DNA from: Mesoterricola sediminis
GTDB taxonomy: Bacteria; Acidobacteriota; Holophagae; Holophagales; Holophagaceae
Direction: 5' to 3'
Assembly (NCBI RefSeq): GCF_030295425.1
Contig: NZ_AP027081.1
Location: 4,291,001 to 4,355,000 of the forward strand
Length of the DNA stretch: 64,000 bases
Shown here: positions 15,068 to 24,206 of the stretch, in pieces
Position numbering within the stretch: position 1 is the stretch's first letter
How the letters are laid out: each line of letters begins with the position of its first letter
Position numbers and translations under genes: made by a program
The notes under the pieces: generated by a model
Database searches by the model: none
What the model saw: only the letters and a program-made list of their open reading frames with translations
What the model was told of the DNA's origin: nothing

Positions 15068-17029
15068 ATGAACCTTGGAAGGGATGTCCGTCCGACCCGC
15101 CTCATCGCCGTGCTGCTCATCGGCCCCGCCTTCCTGGTGGCCCTGGTGCTGATGGCCCTCCTGCGCTTCCACCTGGCGGACGCGGGCATCAATGGCTTCC
15201 TGGCCATGTCCTTCACCCTGAAGCCCATCAAGGCGTTCGGCGTCCAGTACGGCCTCCGCATCCTGCTGCCCGTGTATGTGATGGCGGGCCTCTTCAGCTG
15301 GATCCTCGCGTACCTCCCGGGCCTGCTCACGCGGCCCGCCTGGAGCCGGGACTGGAAGGGCCGGCAGGCCTTCGCCATGGGCGCCTCCGCCCTCCTGTGG
15401 GCCCACCTCGTCCTGTGGTGGAAGGTGCCCACGGCCCTGTGGGTGCTGCCCGGCTTCCGCGCCCTCCCCTTCTGGCTCCTCTTCCCGGTGCTGGTGGCCC
15501 TGGCCCTGGCCTACCCGATCGGGTGGCTCCTGCGGCAGGCCCCCGCGACCCCCGGCCGACGGGGGCTGACCCTGGCGGGGTGGCTGGTCCTGTGGACCGC
15601 CCTCCCCCTGCTGCCGGGCTGGCTCCCCCGCCCCGCCCCCGCGGCGCGCCCGGGCGACCGGAAGTGCCAGGTCCTCATGGTCGGCCTGGACGGCCTGCGC
15701 TCCGATACCTTCCTCGAAAGCGCCGGCGGCCTCCAGGGCCTCCGGTACCGCAACGCCTACACCCCCATCCCCGCCACCCGCCTCCTCTGGCACCTCCTGT
15801 GGGGGGGCGATCCCCTCTTCTACACCATCGGCCACGTGGGGGCGACCCTCGACGAGATCCGCCAGCCCCACGGGCTCACCCTCATCCGGGACGCCTACCA
15901 GCAGGGGGAGAAGCCCCGGTTCTACATGGATGACGGGGGCACCATCAGCCTCGCCGGCCGCCACGTGGACATGGACGACGTGATCACCCCCGCCGCCGGC
16001 TGGGAGAACTTCGTGAACTCCAACCTGGCGGTGGGCTTCCCCATCTACGCGGTGTGGGAGAACTGGCTGAAGCCCTTCCCCACCACCAACCCCTGGGCGC
16101 CCCACGAGGCCGGCCTGAAGGAGGCCCTCCGCCTGGGCCGGGGGAGCGGCTGGGTGATGTTCCATTCCTGCCTCGCCCACCAGCCCATCTTCCTGGACCG
16201 CCAGGAGCTGAAGGGCGTCCATCGCTGGTGGGCCATGAGCCCGGCCGCCTTCGAGCCCCGGGCCTCCGTCCAGCAGGTCAAGCCAACGGACGTCCAGGCC
16301 CCCGACCCCCGGCGGAACCCCTTTCTCGCCTACAAGATCCGCATGAACAGCATCCTGAGGGCCTGGGAGCCCATCTGGAACGGCCTCGCCCGGGATCCGG
16401 ACTACGCCGGCGCCGCCCGGTTCCTCTTCTCCGACCACGGGGAGCGCTTCCGGACGGTGGTGGACGGCTTCCAGCTCCAGGGCAACCACGGCTACGGCCT
16501 GGACCCCTGGGAGCTCCGCTGCGCCTTCCTCGCCGCGGGCCCCGGCTTCTCGGACCGGGTCGAGCCCCAGCCCCGGGAGGCCACGATCAGCCTCCTCGCC
16601 CTGCGGATGGCCGTGGCCCACTGGCTCCGGACGAAGGAAGCCCCCACGGCGGCCATCCTGGAGCGCCAACTGCCCGTCGCCCCCGTGCGCTACCACTCCG
16701 TGGGCAGCGACGCCTTCGGCAAGGAGCCCTTCGACTTCAAGTGCGAGCCCGAGAAGGACCTCGCCGTGAACACCTACGTGGCGCCCGAGGGGATCTGGTA
16801 CCTGGAGTACACGAAGAGCGCCGAGGAGCGGGCCCATGACGCCAGCGTCGCGCGGGCCGAGGGGAGCGCCCTCACCGTCTTCCGCCCCCTGAAGGCGGGC
16901 GGGGCCATGGAGTTCGTCTACGACGGCTACGAGATGAAGAAGGCCCGGGAGGTCGACGAGGCCACGTTCCGGAAGGAGAAGGCCGCCGTCGAGGACCTCC
17001 TGAAGGCCTCGACGGAACCGAAGCCCTGA
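15068..17029 (+). CDS. Membrane-anchored sulfatase/alkaline-phosphatase superfamily enzyme
   Basis: 653 residues from the ATG at 15068, which avoids extending the protein back through the pilA terminator. Residues 1-200 hold about five hydrophobic spans. A periplasmic domain follows with sulfatase-fold landmarks: VLMVGLDGLRSDTF (metal-binding Asp), YTPIPATRLLWHLLWGG in the nucleophile region (a Thr rather than the sulfatase Cys/Ser), FLFSDHGERF and GNHGYGLDPWELR. This plan resembles LtaS/EptA/MdoB enzymes that move phospho-head groups onto envelope glycans or lipids. Without the sulfatase Cys/Ser-x-Pro-x-Arg signature, phospho-transfer is more likely than sulfate hydrolysis. The substrate is unknown. 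Confidence 0.72.
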   Translation: MNLGRDVRPTRLIAVLLIGPAFLVALVLMALLRFHLADAGINGFLAMSFTLKPIKAFGVQYGLRILLPVYVMAGLFSWILAYLPGLLTRPAWSRDWKGRQAFAMGASALLWAHLVLWWKVPTALWVLPGFRALPFWLLFPVLVALALAYPIGWLLRQAPATPGRRGLTLAGWLVLWTALPLLPGWLPRPAPAARPGDRKCQVLMVGLDGLRSDTFLESAGGLQGLRYRNAYTPIPATRLLWHLLWGGDPLFYTIGHVGATLDEIRQPHGLTLIRDAYQQGEKPRFYMDDGGTISLAGRHVDMDDVITPAAGWENFVNSNLAVGFPIYAVWENWLKPFPTTNPWAPHEAGLKEALRLGRGSGWVMFHSCLAHQPIFLDRQELKGVHRWWAMSPAAFEPRASVQQVKPTDVQAPDPRRNPFLAYKIRMNSILRAWEPIWNGLARDPDYAGAARFLFSDHGERFRTVVDGFQLQGNHGYGLDPWELRCAFLAAGPGFSDRVEPQPREATISLLALRMAVAHWLRTKEAPTAAILERQLPVAPVRYHSVGSDAFGKEPFDFKCEPEKDLAVNTYVAPEGIWYLEYTKSAEERAHDASVARAEGSALTVFRPLKAGGAMEFVYDGYEMKKAREVDEATFRKEKAAVEDLLKASTEPKP

Positions 17030-17035
17030 GCCGGC

Positions 17036-17071
17036 CCCCGCCGCCGCCTCCCCGGGGAGGCGGCGGCGGGG
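17036..17071. terminator. Large GC hairpin between convergent genes
   Basis: A 36-base perfect palindrome, from CCCCGCCGCC to GGCGGCGGGG, lies between the stops of the sulfatase-family gene (17029) and the deaminase gene (17081). There is no T-run on either strand, so it would act as a weak bidirectional terminator or as a 3'-end stabiliser. Confidence 0.55.
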
Positions 17072-17080
17072 ACTGCGGGC

Positions 17081-17512
17081 CTAGGCCAGGTCCAGGGCCT
17101 CCCAGCTCACCTTGAAGTGGTCCAGGATGCCCTGGCGCTCCTGGCGCTCCTGCTCGGCGATGCTGGCGTAGGGCCGGAGGAAGACCACGCGCCGGACCCC
17201 GCGCCGCACCAGAGCCCGGGTGCAGGTCAGGCAGGGCTCGTCGGTGACGTAGGCGGTGTGGATGGGGCCGTCGCAGAAGCCCAGGGCGTTCTCCTCGGCG
17301 TGGCTCGTGTGGAGGCAGCGCATGCCCTCCCCGCAGGTCTCGGGGGTGCAGTGGGGCATGCCAGGGAGGGCGCCGTTGTAGCCGCCGGAGGCGATGCCGC
17401 CGTCGGAACGGAGCAGGACGCACCCCACCTTCAGGCGGCAGCAGGTCCCCAGCCGGCTCAGCTCCAGGGCCATGCGGAGGAAGACGTCGTCCTTGAGGGC
17501 CGCGCGGCTCAT
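17081..17512 (-). CDS. Deoxycytidylate (dCMP) deaminase, ComEB-like
   Basis: 143 residues, full length. The zinc-dependent cytidine-deaminase core is visible: TSHAEENAL supplies the zinc His and catalytic Glu, and DEPCLTCTRALV supplies the two zinc Cys. The additional MPHCTPETCGEGMRCLHT segment before the core, rich in Cys and His, is typical of dCMP deaminases with a second zinc. The enzyme turns dCMP into dUMP for dTTP synthesis. It follows the RNase G gene by ten bases on the same strand and is probably cotranscribed with it. Confidence 0.88.
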   Translation of the reverse strand: MSRAALKDDVFLRMALELSRLGTCCRLKVGCVLLRSDGGIASGGYNGALPGMPHCTPETCGEGMRCLHTSHAEENALGFCDGPIHTAYVTDEPCLTCTRALVRRGVRRVVFLRPYASIAEQERQERQGILDHFKVSWEALDLA

Positions 17513-17522
17513 GGGGGGCCTC

Positions 17523-19031
17523 CTAGCGATTGGGAATCACCTCGATGTCGATGTGATGCACGGGACCGTCGTTCCGTTCCTGCCACTGCACGTGGGCGCC
17601 CAGGGCGCGCGCCAGCTGATTGACGCCCTCGCGGGTCTCGGCCTGGAGCGCGGCCCGGAGTTCCGCGTGGAGGGTGAGGCGGATCTGGGCCCCCTTCAAC
17701 CGCTCCCCCTGCCGGGCCATCTCCCGATACACGGCCAGGACCACGGTCTCGGCGCTGAGCCGCCGTCCCGATCCCTCGCAGTGGGGGCAGGCGGAGGTCA
17801 GGAGGCGCTCGAGGCTGGGTCCGGTGCGCTTGCGGGTCATCTCCACGAGGCCGAAGTCGCTGATCTCCACGGCCCGGGCGTGGTTCCGGTCGCGCTCCAG
17901 CTCCTCCTGGAGGCGTTTCATCACCGACTCCCGGTGGGCCGGGTCCATCATGTCGATGAAGTCGATGACGACGATCCCGCCCAGGTTGCGGAGCCGGAGC
18001 TGCCGGACGATCTCCGGGATGGCCTCCATGTTGGCGAGGAAGACGGTCTCCTCCAGGTCCTTCTTGCCGACGAACTTGCCGGTGTTCACGTCGACGCTGA
18101 CGAGGGCCTCGGTCTGGTTGATGACGATGCTGCCGCCGTGCTTGAGGAAGACCTTGGGCTGGCGCGCGGCCTCGATCTCCTTCTCGATGGCGAAGGCCTC
18201 GAAGATGGGCAGGTCGCTGGTGAAGTGCTTGATGCGCCCCACCCACTCGGGGTGCAGGCGGCTGACGAAGTCCACGACCTCGCGGTAGGTGTCGTCCCGG
18301 TCCACCCAGAAGCTGGCGACCTCCTCGCGGAAGAGGTCCCGCAGGACCTTCTGGAGGAGCCGGAAGTCCTTCCACACGAGGCTGGGGGCCGGGAGGCTCT
18401 GGCAGTTGGCCTGGAGGTCGCTCCACAGCTCGCGCAGGTAGGTCACGTCGCCGATCAGGTCCTCGTCCTTCTCGCCGATGGCGGCGGTGCGGACGATGAA
18501 GCCCTCGCCGGGCTGGGCATGGGCCTTGATCAGGTTCCGGAGCCGCTCGCGTTCGGCGGGATTGGTGATCTTGCGGGAGATGCCCACGTGCTCGATGCCG
18601 GGCATGAGCACCAGGAACCGCCCCGGGAAGCTGATGTGGCGGGAGAGGCGGGGCCCCTTGCTGCCGATGGGGTCCTTGACCACCTGGACGAGGATCTCCT
18701 CCCCCTCCTTCACGGGGGGCAGGGGCACCGGCGCGGGGGGCAGGTCGGAACCCTCGGCGGCCTCGTCCTCGTCGGCGGCCTCCTCCGTGGGGAGCCGGTG
18801 GGTCTCGGGCTCGTCCAGGTAGAGGAACCCGTCCTTGGCGCCCCCGATGGAGACGAAGGCGCTCTGCATGCCCTGCAGGAGCTTGGCCACCCGGCCCTTG
18901 TAGACGTCGCCCACCTGGCTCACCTGGGTGGTGCGTTCGATGAAAAGTTCGCAGAGCTGCCCGTTCTCGAGAAGCGCGATGCGCATCTCCAACGGGGTCG
19001 CATTGACCACGAGGGACCGTCGGACTTCCAT
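17523..19031 (-). CDS. rng: Ribonuclease G (RNase E/G family)
   Basis: 502 residues. The N-terminal S1-type domain begins VGDVYKGRVAKLLQGMQSAFV; an acidic, proline-rich insertion (about residues 80-115) interrupts it. The catalytic DNase I-like domain has ALVSVDVNTGKFVG and GGIVVIDFIDMMDP with the Mg-binding Asp residues, and the zinc-link motif is ACPHCEGSGR. The long C-terminal scaffold of RNase E is absent, so RNase G is the better name. It endonucleolytically processes rRNA precursors and decays mRNA. ATG 19031 is chosen for its GAGG site; longer in-frame extensions upstream lack one. The window also encodes RNase Y. Confidence 0.9.
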   Translation of the reverse strand: MEVRRSLVVNATPLEMRIALLENGQLCELFIERTTQVSQVGDVYKGRVAKLLQGMQSAFVSIGGAKDGFLYLDEPETHRLPTEEAADEDEAAEGSDLPPAPVPLPPVKEGEEILVQVVKDPIGSKGPRLSRHISFPGRFLVLMPGIEHVGISRKITNPAERERLRNLIKAHAQPGEGFIVRTAAIGEKDEDLIGDVTYLRELWSDLQANCQSLPAPSLVWKDFRLLQKVLRDLFREEVASFWVDRDDTYREVVDFVSRLHPEWVGRIKHFTSDLPIFEAFAIEKEIEAARQPKVFLKHGGSIVINQTEALVSVDVNTGKFVGKKDLEETVFLANMEAIPEIVRQLRLRNLGGIVVIDFIDMMDPAHRESVMKRLQEELERDRNHARAVEISDFGLVEMTRKRTGPSLERLLTSACPHCEGSGRRLSAETVVLAVYREMARQGERLKGAQIRLTLHAELRAALQAETREGVNQLARALGAHVQWQERNDGPVHHIDIEVIPNR

Positions 19032-19281
19032 GGCTTTTACCTCTTCAGAAGTCGGCGGAACCGCCTCGCGCGATCCCCCAGTCACTCCCGGCCGTACCAG
19101 ACCAGGGGCTGAGACTCTTTTAGCAAGTCTATGCAAATATGGGAAGACCGATCAGAAAAAGTCGGTACTGGAGTTTCCGGGTTCGCCGGCGCCCTCTCGT
19201 TCCTGGGAGCGCTCCTCCTCTTTCACCCCCAGCCCCGAGAACCCCGCCGTCCTCCCGCCCTTCCACAAGGCGAGCAGCTTC

Positions 19282-19515
19282 GTGGTCCTGGCGCGGGATC
19301 CGGCCCGGCTCCTGGAGCCCGCCCTGCTGGGCGCCGCCCAGATGGCCTTCCTGCCCGGCGCGCGGGTCGAAGGCACGGACGCGCGCGCCCGGGAAGCCCT
19401 CAGGCGCCTGGACGCCGGAGAGGCCGCCGCCCGGGCTTTCCGGCCCTGGACGGACGACTGGAACTGCCTGTCGATCCTCGCCCTCAGCGCCCTCCGGCAG
19501 CGGGGGGACGTCTAG
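19282..19515 (+). CDS. Small hypothetical protein, uncertain
   Basis: An open frame of 77 residues from a GTG at 19282, which could extend further upstream in frame. It encodes a plausible helical, Ala/Leu-rich protein ([20 protein letters not shown], then [20 protein letters not shown]). It has no family I recognise, no clear ribosome binding site and no signal peptide. Its TAG overlaps the panD TAG within a shared CTAG. Otherwise 19032-19511 would be an empty gap. High-GC DNA gives chance open frames, so this is a weak call. Confidence 0.3.
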   Translation: MVLARDPARLLEPALLGAAQMAFLPGARVEGTDARAREALRRLDAGEAAARAFRPWTDDWNCLSILALSALRQRGDV

Positions 19516-19895
19516 GCGTGCGCGGGGGTCCGCTCCCGGTCATGGGTGGAGACGATGCGGTTCTTGTCGTCCACGAAGACCACCCGGGGACGGCGGTCCG
19601 CCGCCTCTTCCTCGGACATCCAGCCGTAGGCGGCCAGGATCACCAGGTCGCCCGCGTTCACGTGGTGGGCGGCGGCGCCGTTGATCCCGATCTCCCCGGA
19701 GCCCTCCTGGCCGGGGATGACGTACGTGCTGATGCGCGCGCCGTTCGTCACGTCGTAGATGTCGATCTTCTCGTTCTCGAGGAAGCCCGCGGCCCGGATG
19801 AGCACGGGGTCGATGGTGATGGATCCGACGTAGTCCAGGTCGGCGCGGGTGACGACGCACCGGTGGATCTTGCCAAGAAGGAATTGACGAAGCAT
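19512..19895 (-). CDS. panD: Aspartate 1-decarboxylase proenzyme
   Basis: 127 residues, standard length. The self-cleavage site is intact: DYVGSITID contains Gly24-Ser25, where Ser25 becomes the pyruvoyl cofactor. Other family features are [13 protein letters not shown] at the start, the catalytic region [14 protein letters not shown], and [19 protein letters not shown]. The enzyme makes beta-alanine from aspartate for pantothenate. GGAGG precedes the ATG at 19895. It lies 92 bases after a lipoprotein gene on the same strand, and panC and panB are 2.5 kb further upstream. Confidence 0.93.
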   Translation of the reverse strand: MLRQFLLGKIHRCVVTRADLDYVGSITIDPVLIRAAGFLENEKIDIYDVTNGARISTYVIPGQEGSGEIGINGAAAHHVNAGDLVILAAYGWMSEEEAADRRPRVVFVDDKNRIVSTHDRERTPAHA

Positions 19896-19987
19896 GGCAC
19901 CTCCGGTCCAGGCCCCAGGATAGGGGGTCCCGGCCAACCCCCTAGCATGGGCCTCCCTGGCCCGTTCGTCCACCCTCGATTTTTTCC

Positions 19988-20572
19988 CTACGGCTCGATG
20001 CGCGCCGACTTCACGACGGCCTCGGCGCGGGGGAGGAGGGCGGCGAAGTAGTGGACGCGGGGCGCCTGGAAGACGATGAGGTAGAGCTTCCCGCCCCGGA
20101 CGGCGCCGAAGGCCGAGCCCTTGAGGGTCACGTCGTCGGCCTTGCGGATGAGGGTGTAGTCGAAGCGGAACCCGTCGCCGCCCGCGAAGGGATGGGGCGC
20201 GAGCCGGTCGCGGCGGAAGGTGCTGCCGCCGGCGCTGAGGAAGGACTCGAAGAGCTCCGCCACGTCCTCGGCTTGCATCCCCTCCTTGAAGACCGCGGCC
20301 CCCTTGGGAACCTCGCCCCGGACCCGCACGAGGGGCTGCCCCGCGGGGACGCCGGCGAAGAACCAGAGCCGGTCGAGGGTCTCCCCGTTGACCGTCCAGC
20401 GCACGTTCCAGGTGCCCGCCTGGTGGGTGTCCAGGCGGTTCCAGCCCGCCTCGCCGCGGACCCGGAGGCCCCCTGGGAGCTCGGATTCGAGGGGCGTGAC
20501 CGCCGTCCAGACGGCGGGCTTCTGGCAGGCCGCCAGCAGCAGGAGGGTGAGCGCCGCGCCCAGCTTCTTCAT
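19988..20572 (-). CDS. Hypothetical lipoprotein
   Basis: 194 residues. [17 protein letters not shown] is a lipoprotein signal peptide with lipobox L-A-A-C, so Cys16 should be lipidated. The mature part has [20 protein letters not shown], a [18 protein letters not shown] helix and repeated beta segments ending [21 protein letters not shown] do not recognise a family. It overlaps the M48 peptidase gene upstream by ATGA and is probably translated with it, so a shared envelope function is likely but not shown. Confidence 0.75.
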   Translation of the reverse strand: MKKLGAALTLLLLAACQKPAVWTAVTPLESELPGGLRVRGEAGWNRLDTHQAGTWNVRWTVNGETLDRLWFFAGVPAGQPLVRVRGEVPKGAAVFKEGMQAEDVAELFESFLSAGGSTFRRDRLAPHPFAGGDGFRFDYTLIRKADDVTLKGSAFGAVRGGKLYLIVFQAPRVHYFAALLPRAEAVVKSARIEP

Positions 20573-21705
20573 GGCGTCTCCTTCAGGTAGGTCTTGATCA
20601 TCTCCGCGTCCTCCGCGTCGGGGCGGAGCGCCAGGTAGCGGGCGTAGGCCGCGCGCATCTCCGGCATCCGCCCCGCCCTGCGGTGGAGCCGGCCCAGGGC
20701 GCGGTGGACCTCGGGCGGCGCGCCGGGCAGCTCGAGGGCTTCCCCGTAGGCCCTGCGGGCCCGCTCCGCGTCGCCGTCCCCATCCCGGAGGCGGCAGGCC
20801 TCCCCGAGGAAGTACCGCGCCAGGCCGTCCTGGGGGTCCTCCCCGCAGAGGCGGGTCAGCAGGGCGACGCTCTCGCCGTAGCGCCGCCGCTTGAGTTCGT
20901 CCTCCATCCAGCCCATCCGGAAAGGGGCGATGGCGGCGCGGAAGGCGGCCCGTCCAGGGTCGCGGTCCGCGCCGGCCATCCGCGCGGCGGCGGCCTCCAG
21001 CGCGCGCTGGCGCTCGGTCTCGGGCGGGTGGGTGGCGAAGAGCCGGCTCCGCTTCGCGGCGTCCCCGCCCCCCTCGGCCTTGAGCTCCTCCAGGAGGTTG
21101 GACCACACCCGGGGGGCCTCCCCTGCGGGGTACCCGGCCTCCGCCAGCCGCTCCAGGCCCTCGGCGTCGGCGGCGCGCTCGTGGTCCCGGGAGTAGGCGA
21201 AGCCCCCGGCGACGGCGCCCAGGCTCGCCAGGGGCCCCGCGATGGGCACCATGAGGGCCAGGGTCGCGAAGGCCGAGCGCGACTTGGCGTCCCGCAGCTG
21301 GTCCAGTCCGTGGCGCAGGTGGTAGTGGGCGATCTCGTGGCCGAGGATCGTGGCCAGCTGGGCCTCGTCCGCGCAGCGCAGGAGCAAGCCCGTCCAGACC
21401 TGCATCATCCCGTTGGGCGCCATGCTGGCGTTGAAGTATGGGGTGCGGAGGATGTGGACGCGCACCTCGGGGCAGAGGGGTCCCGCCAGCCGGCAGCAGA
21501 CGGCCTGGACGTAGGCCGTGAGGGCCGGATCCCGGACGAGGAGGGGGCTCTGGAGGAGCTTCGCCTCCTCCCGGTCGCACAGGGCCCGGAGCCCCCCCTC
21601 CTCGGACCCGAGGGCCGGGGCGTGCGGTTTGGCCGGCGGATCCTGGGCCGCGGCGCCCGCCCCCGCGAGGAGCGGGAGCGCGAGCAACAGGCCGGACTTC
21701 CTCAT
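20569..21705 (-). CDS. Secreted M48-family metalloprotease with TPR-like C-terminus
   Basis: 378 residues with a signal peptide ([20 protein letters not shown]). The zinc site is [12 protein letters not shown], with a downstream Glu in [15 protein letters not shown], the normal M48 arrangement; [14 protein letters not shown] is also typical. After about residue 250 the chain becomes helical with TPR-like units ([33 protein letters not shown]). This matches the BepA plan, a periplasmic protease/chaperone that helps outer-membrane assembly. It overlaps the flanking genes at both ends by ATGA, forming a three-gene set. Confidence 0.83.
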   Translation of the reverse strand: MRKSGLLLALPLLAGAGAAAQDPPAKPHAPALGSEEGGLRALCDREEAKLLQSPLLVRDPALTAYVQAVCCRLAGPLCPEVRVHILRTPYFNASMAPNGMMQVWTGLLLRCADEAQLATILGHEIAHYHLRHGLDQLRDAKSRSAFATLALMVPIAGPLASLGAVAGGFAYSRDHERAADAEGLERLAEAGYPAGEAPRVWSNLLEELKAEGGGDAAKRSRLFATHPPETERQRALEAAAARMAGADRDPGRAAFRAAIAPFRMGWMEDELKRRRYGESVALLTRLCGEDPQDGLARYFLGEACRLRDGDGDAERARRAYGEALELPGAPPEVHRALGRLHRRAGRMPEMRAAYARYLALRPDAEDAEMIKTYLKETP

Positions 21706-22391
21706 TCGGGGAATTCCGCCAGGAGGTTGTCCAGGGTGGCCTTCGCGGCGGCGGGTTCCCGCACATCCCCGCTCATCCGCACCAGCCGGTTGAACCACAC
21801 CACCTGGCCCGTGCGGAGGTCCACCAGGTCCGCGTAGCCCACCTGGGATCCGCCGCCGACGTTCAGGCCGGCCACCGCCATCAGGGCGATGGTGGCCACC
21901 CGGCCGCCGGTGGCCGTGCTGTCCCGGAGGAAGAGGTAGAGGGCGTAGTCGGCCGGCGTGGCCTTGGCCAGGGCGGCGGCCTCCTCACCCAGCGTCCAGT
22001 CCAGCTGGCCGCGTTTGGCGGGCAGGTGCATGGGCCCGAAGTGGTGCCACCAGATGGCCTCCGCCACCGCCGCGTTGAGGTGGCCCAGTTCGGCGACCGT
22101 TTCGTCCGCCGGGCCCTCGAAGGGGATGAAGCGCAGCCCGCCGGGGCGTTCCCGCCCCCGGAGCGCCTCCAGGAGGTTCGTCCGGGCCTTCTCCGTCCAT
22201 TCGGCCTTGGGCTCCCGGACGCCGCCCGCGGTGAGGGCGTAGAGCTCCACATCCAGGGGCATGACGAGGATGGTCGCGCCGGCCTTCAGGCCGGTGACGC
22301 CCTCCGCGCGCCGCTCCTGGGCCCCGGCCCGCGTCCCCGCGAGACAGAGGAGGGCGGCCAGCATCCACGCCACGCCACGGATTGCGCCCAC
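21702..22391 (-). CDS. Hypothetical secreted protein
   Basis: 229 residues with a signal peptide ending near LCLAGTRAGA. The mature part contains GATILVMPLDVELYALTAGG, a long central helical region and a glycine-rich turn LNVGGGSQVGYADLVDLRTG followed by QVVWFNRLVR. The strand pattern MPLDVELY...GYADLVDLRTGQVVW resembles proteins that report on other lipoproteins or GNA1162-like assemblies, but I cannot assign it. It is the first gene of the trio with the M48 protease and the lipoprotein. Confidence 0.68.
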   Translation of the reverse strand: MGAIRGVAWMLAALLCLAGTRAGAQERRAEGVTGLKAGATILVMPLDVELYALTAGGVREPKAEWTEKARTNLLEALRGRERPGGLRFIPFEGPADETVAELGHLNAAVAEAIWWHHFGPMHLPAKRGQLDWTLGEEAAALAKATPADYALYLFLRDSTATGGRVATIALMAVAGLNVGGGSQVGYADLVDLRTGQVVWFNRLVRMSGDVREPAAAKATLDNLLAEFPE

Positions 22392-22448
22392 GGACCACCT
22401 CCCGGATCGATCTGTACCCTGTGCCGAGTCTGGCCCATGGTACCGGGA

Positions 22449-23330
22449 TCAGGGCTCCTGGTGGCTGATGAACTGCGCGGCCTCCCCGGAGGGGGCCAGG
22501 ATCACGTTGTCGATGAGGCGGGTGCCGCCGATGACCACGGCGGCCGCGAGGGCCGCGGGCCGGGTCACGGTCCCGGCGAGGGAATCGAGGGTGGACAGGT
22601 CCACCAGGCTGCAGTACTGGATCTCGTCGGCAGCCGACATCTCGGCCCGCGCCATGGCCTCGAGGGCGGCGGCGTCGCGCTCCCCGGCCCTGAAGGCCGC
22701 CTCGGCCTTGGCGAGGCCCCGGCTCACCCCGAGGGCCCGCTCCCGGTCCGCCGGGACCAGGTAGCTGTTCCGCGAGCTCATGGCGAGGCCGTCGGCTTCG
22801 CGGACGGTGGGGGCCACGAGGATGTCCACGGGGAGGTTCAGGTCCTTCACCACGCGCCGGATGATGGCGCACTGCTGGAGGTCCTTCTGGCCGAAGAAGG
22901 CCAGGTCCGGCTGGACGAGGTTGAAGAGCTTGGCCACGACGGTGGCCACCCCGCGGAAGTGCCCGGGCCGGAAGGCCCCGCACAGGGCGTCCGCGATGGG
23001 CCCCACGGAGATGGAGGTGCTGAACCCGGTGGGGTAGATCTCGGAGGCCTCCGGCATGAACAGGATGGCGACGCCGAGGCGCAGGCACAGGTTCTGGTCC
23101 CGCTCGAGGTCCCGCGGGTAGCGGGAGAGGTCCTCGGAGGGGCCGAACTGGGTGGGGTTCACGAAGACGGAGACGACGGTCGCGTCGCAGCGGGCGGTGC
23201 TCTGGCGGATGAGGGAGGCGTGCCCCTCGTGGAGGAAGCCCATGGTGGGGACGAAGCCGATGCTCCTGTGGCTGTCCCGGAGCGCCTTGAGGGCGACCTT
23301 CAGTTCGGGGATCGTGCGGATGATGCGCAT
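22449..23330 (-). CDS. panC: Pantothenate synthetase
   Basis: 293 residues. ATP-dependent ligase that joins pantoate and beta-alanine. Class I-synthetase-like motifs are present: FVPTMGFLHEGHASLIR (HIGH-type), VVSVFVNPTQFGPSEDLSRY, PGHFRGVATVVAKLFNLV, and FGQKDLQQCAIIRR ahead of the KMSKS-like MSSRNSYL. Its ATG directly follows the panB stop without a spacer. The third gene of the branch, panD, is on the same strand 2.5 kb downstream. All three pantothenate enzymes except ketopantoate reductase are in the window. Confidence 0.95.
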   Translation of the reverse strand: MRIIRTIPELKVALKALRDSHRSIGFVPTMGFLHEGHASLIRQSTARCDATVVSVFVNPTQFGPSEDLSRYPRDLERDQNLCLRLGVAILFMPEASEIYPTGFSTSISVGPIADALCGAFRPGHFRGVATVVAKLFNLVQPDLAFFGQKDLQQCAIIRRVVKDLNLPVDILVAPTVREADGLAMSSRNSYLVPADRERALGVSRGLAKAEAAFRAGERDAAALEAMARAEMSAADEIQYCSLVDLSTLDSLAGTVTRPAALAAAVVIGGTRLIDNVILAPSGEAAQFISHQEP

Positions 23331-24206
23331 CTAGTCGTCCTGCCCTCGCTGCTTCCAGGCCCGGAGTTCCTCCCGGGCCGGTTCTGGAAGGATATAGGAT
23401 TCCTGGGGGCCTGGAAACCTTCCCCCCCGGACATCCTCGCCCCATCGGGCGAGCGCCTCCCGAAGCGCTTCAAATCCATTCATATAAGTGCGCACGAATT
23501 TTGGCGGTGTTGTGGGAATCAACCCAAGGATGTCATGAAATACAAGTACCTGCCCGGAGCACGCGGCGCCCGCGCCAATGCCAATGGTGGGGATGGAAAG
23601 TTCCTGCGTGACCCGCTCGGCCAGCTCGGCCGGAACGCCTTCGAGGACGAGGCTGAAGCAGCCCGCGTCCTGGAGCCGGAGCGCGTCCTCCAGCAGCTCC
23701 ACCGCGGCACCGGCCTCCCGGCCCTGCACCTTGTAGCCGCCCATGCGGTTGAGGCTCTGGGGCGTCAGGCCCAGGTGCCCCATCACCGGGATCTCCGCGT
23801 CCACCAGCGCCCGGATCACCGGCACCCGCCGCGCGCCGCCCTCGAGCTTCACGCCCTGGGCCCCGAGGCGCACGAGGCCGCCCGCGTTCCGCACGGCGTC
23901 CTCGCAGCCGAGGTGGTAGCTCAGGTACGGCATGTCCACGACCACGAGCGCCCGGGGCCTGCTGCGGACCACGGCCTCCAGGTGGTGGGCCATCATGGCC
24001 AGGGTCACGGGCAGGGTGTTCTCGAAGCCGAGGCAGACGTTGCCGACGCTGTCGCCGATGAGGAGGACGTCCACCCCCGAGGCGTCCGCGATCCAGGCGG
24101 TGGGGGCGTCGTAGGCCGTGGTCATGACGATGGGGCGCCCCTCGTCCCGCATCCGCTGCAGGTCGGGGATGGTGATGCCTCGTCCGGAGGCGGGTGCGTG
24201 GCTCAT
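23331..24206 (-). CDS. panB: 3-methyl-2-oxobutanoate hydroxymethyltransferase
   Basis: 291 residues. TIM-barrel enzyme transferring a hydroxymethyl group to alpha-ketoisovalerate. Signature segments are MTTAYDAPTAWIADASGVD, LLIGDSVGNVCLGFENTLPV (metal Asp), MGHLGLTPQSLNRMGGYKVQ and IPTIGIGAGAACSGQVLVFHD. The start ATG at 24206 overlaps the stop of the large STAND-like gene by four bases and panC follows with no gap, so panB is in the middle of a three-gene transcript. Bases 23468-23550 are notably AT-richer than the rest of the gene. Confidence 0.95.
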   Translation of the reverse strand: MSHAPASGRGITIPDLQRMRDEGRPIVMTTAYDAPTAWIADASGVDVLLIGDSVGNVCLGFENTLPVTLAMMAHHLEAVVRSRPRALVVVDMPYLSYHLGCEDAVRNAGGLVRLGAQGVKLEGGARRVPVIRALVDAEIPVMGHLGLTPQSLNRMGGYKVQGREAGAAVELLEDALRLQDAGCFSLVLEGVPAELAERVTQELSIPTIGIGAGAACSGQVLVFHDILGLIPTTPPKFVRTYMNGFEALREALARWGEDVRGGRFPGPQESYILPEPAREELRAWKQRGQDD

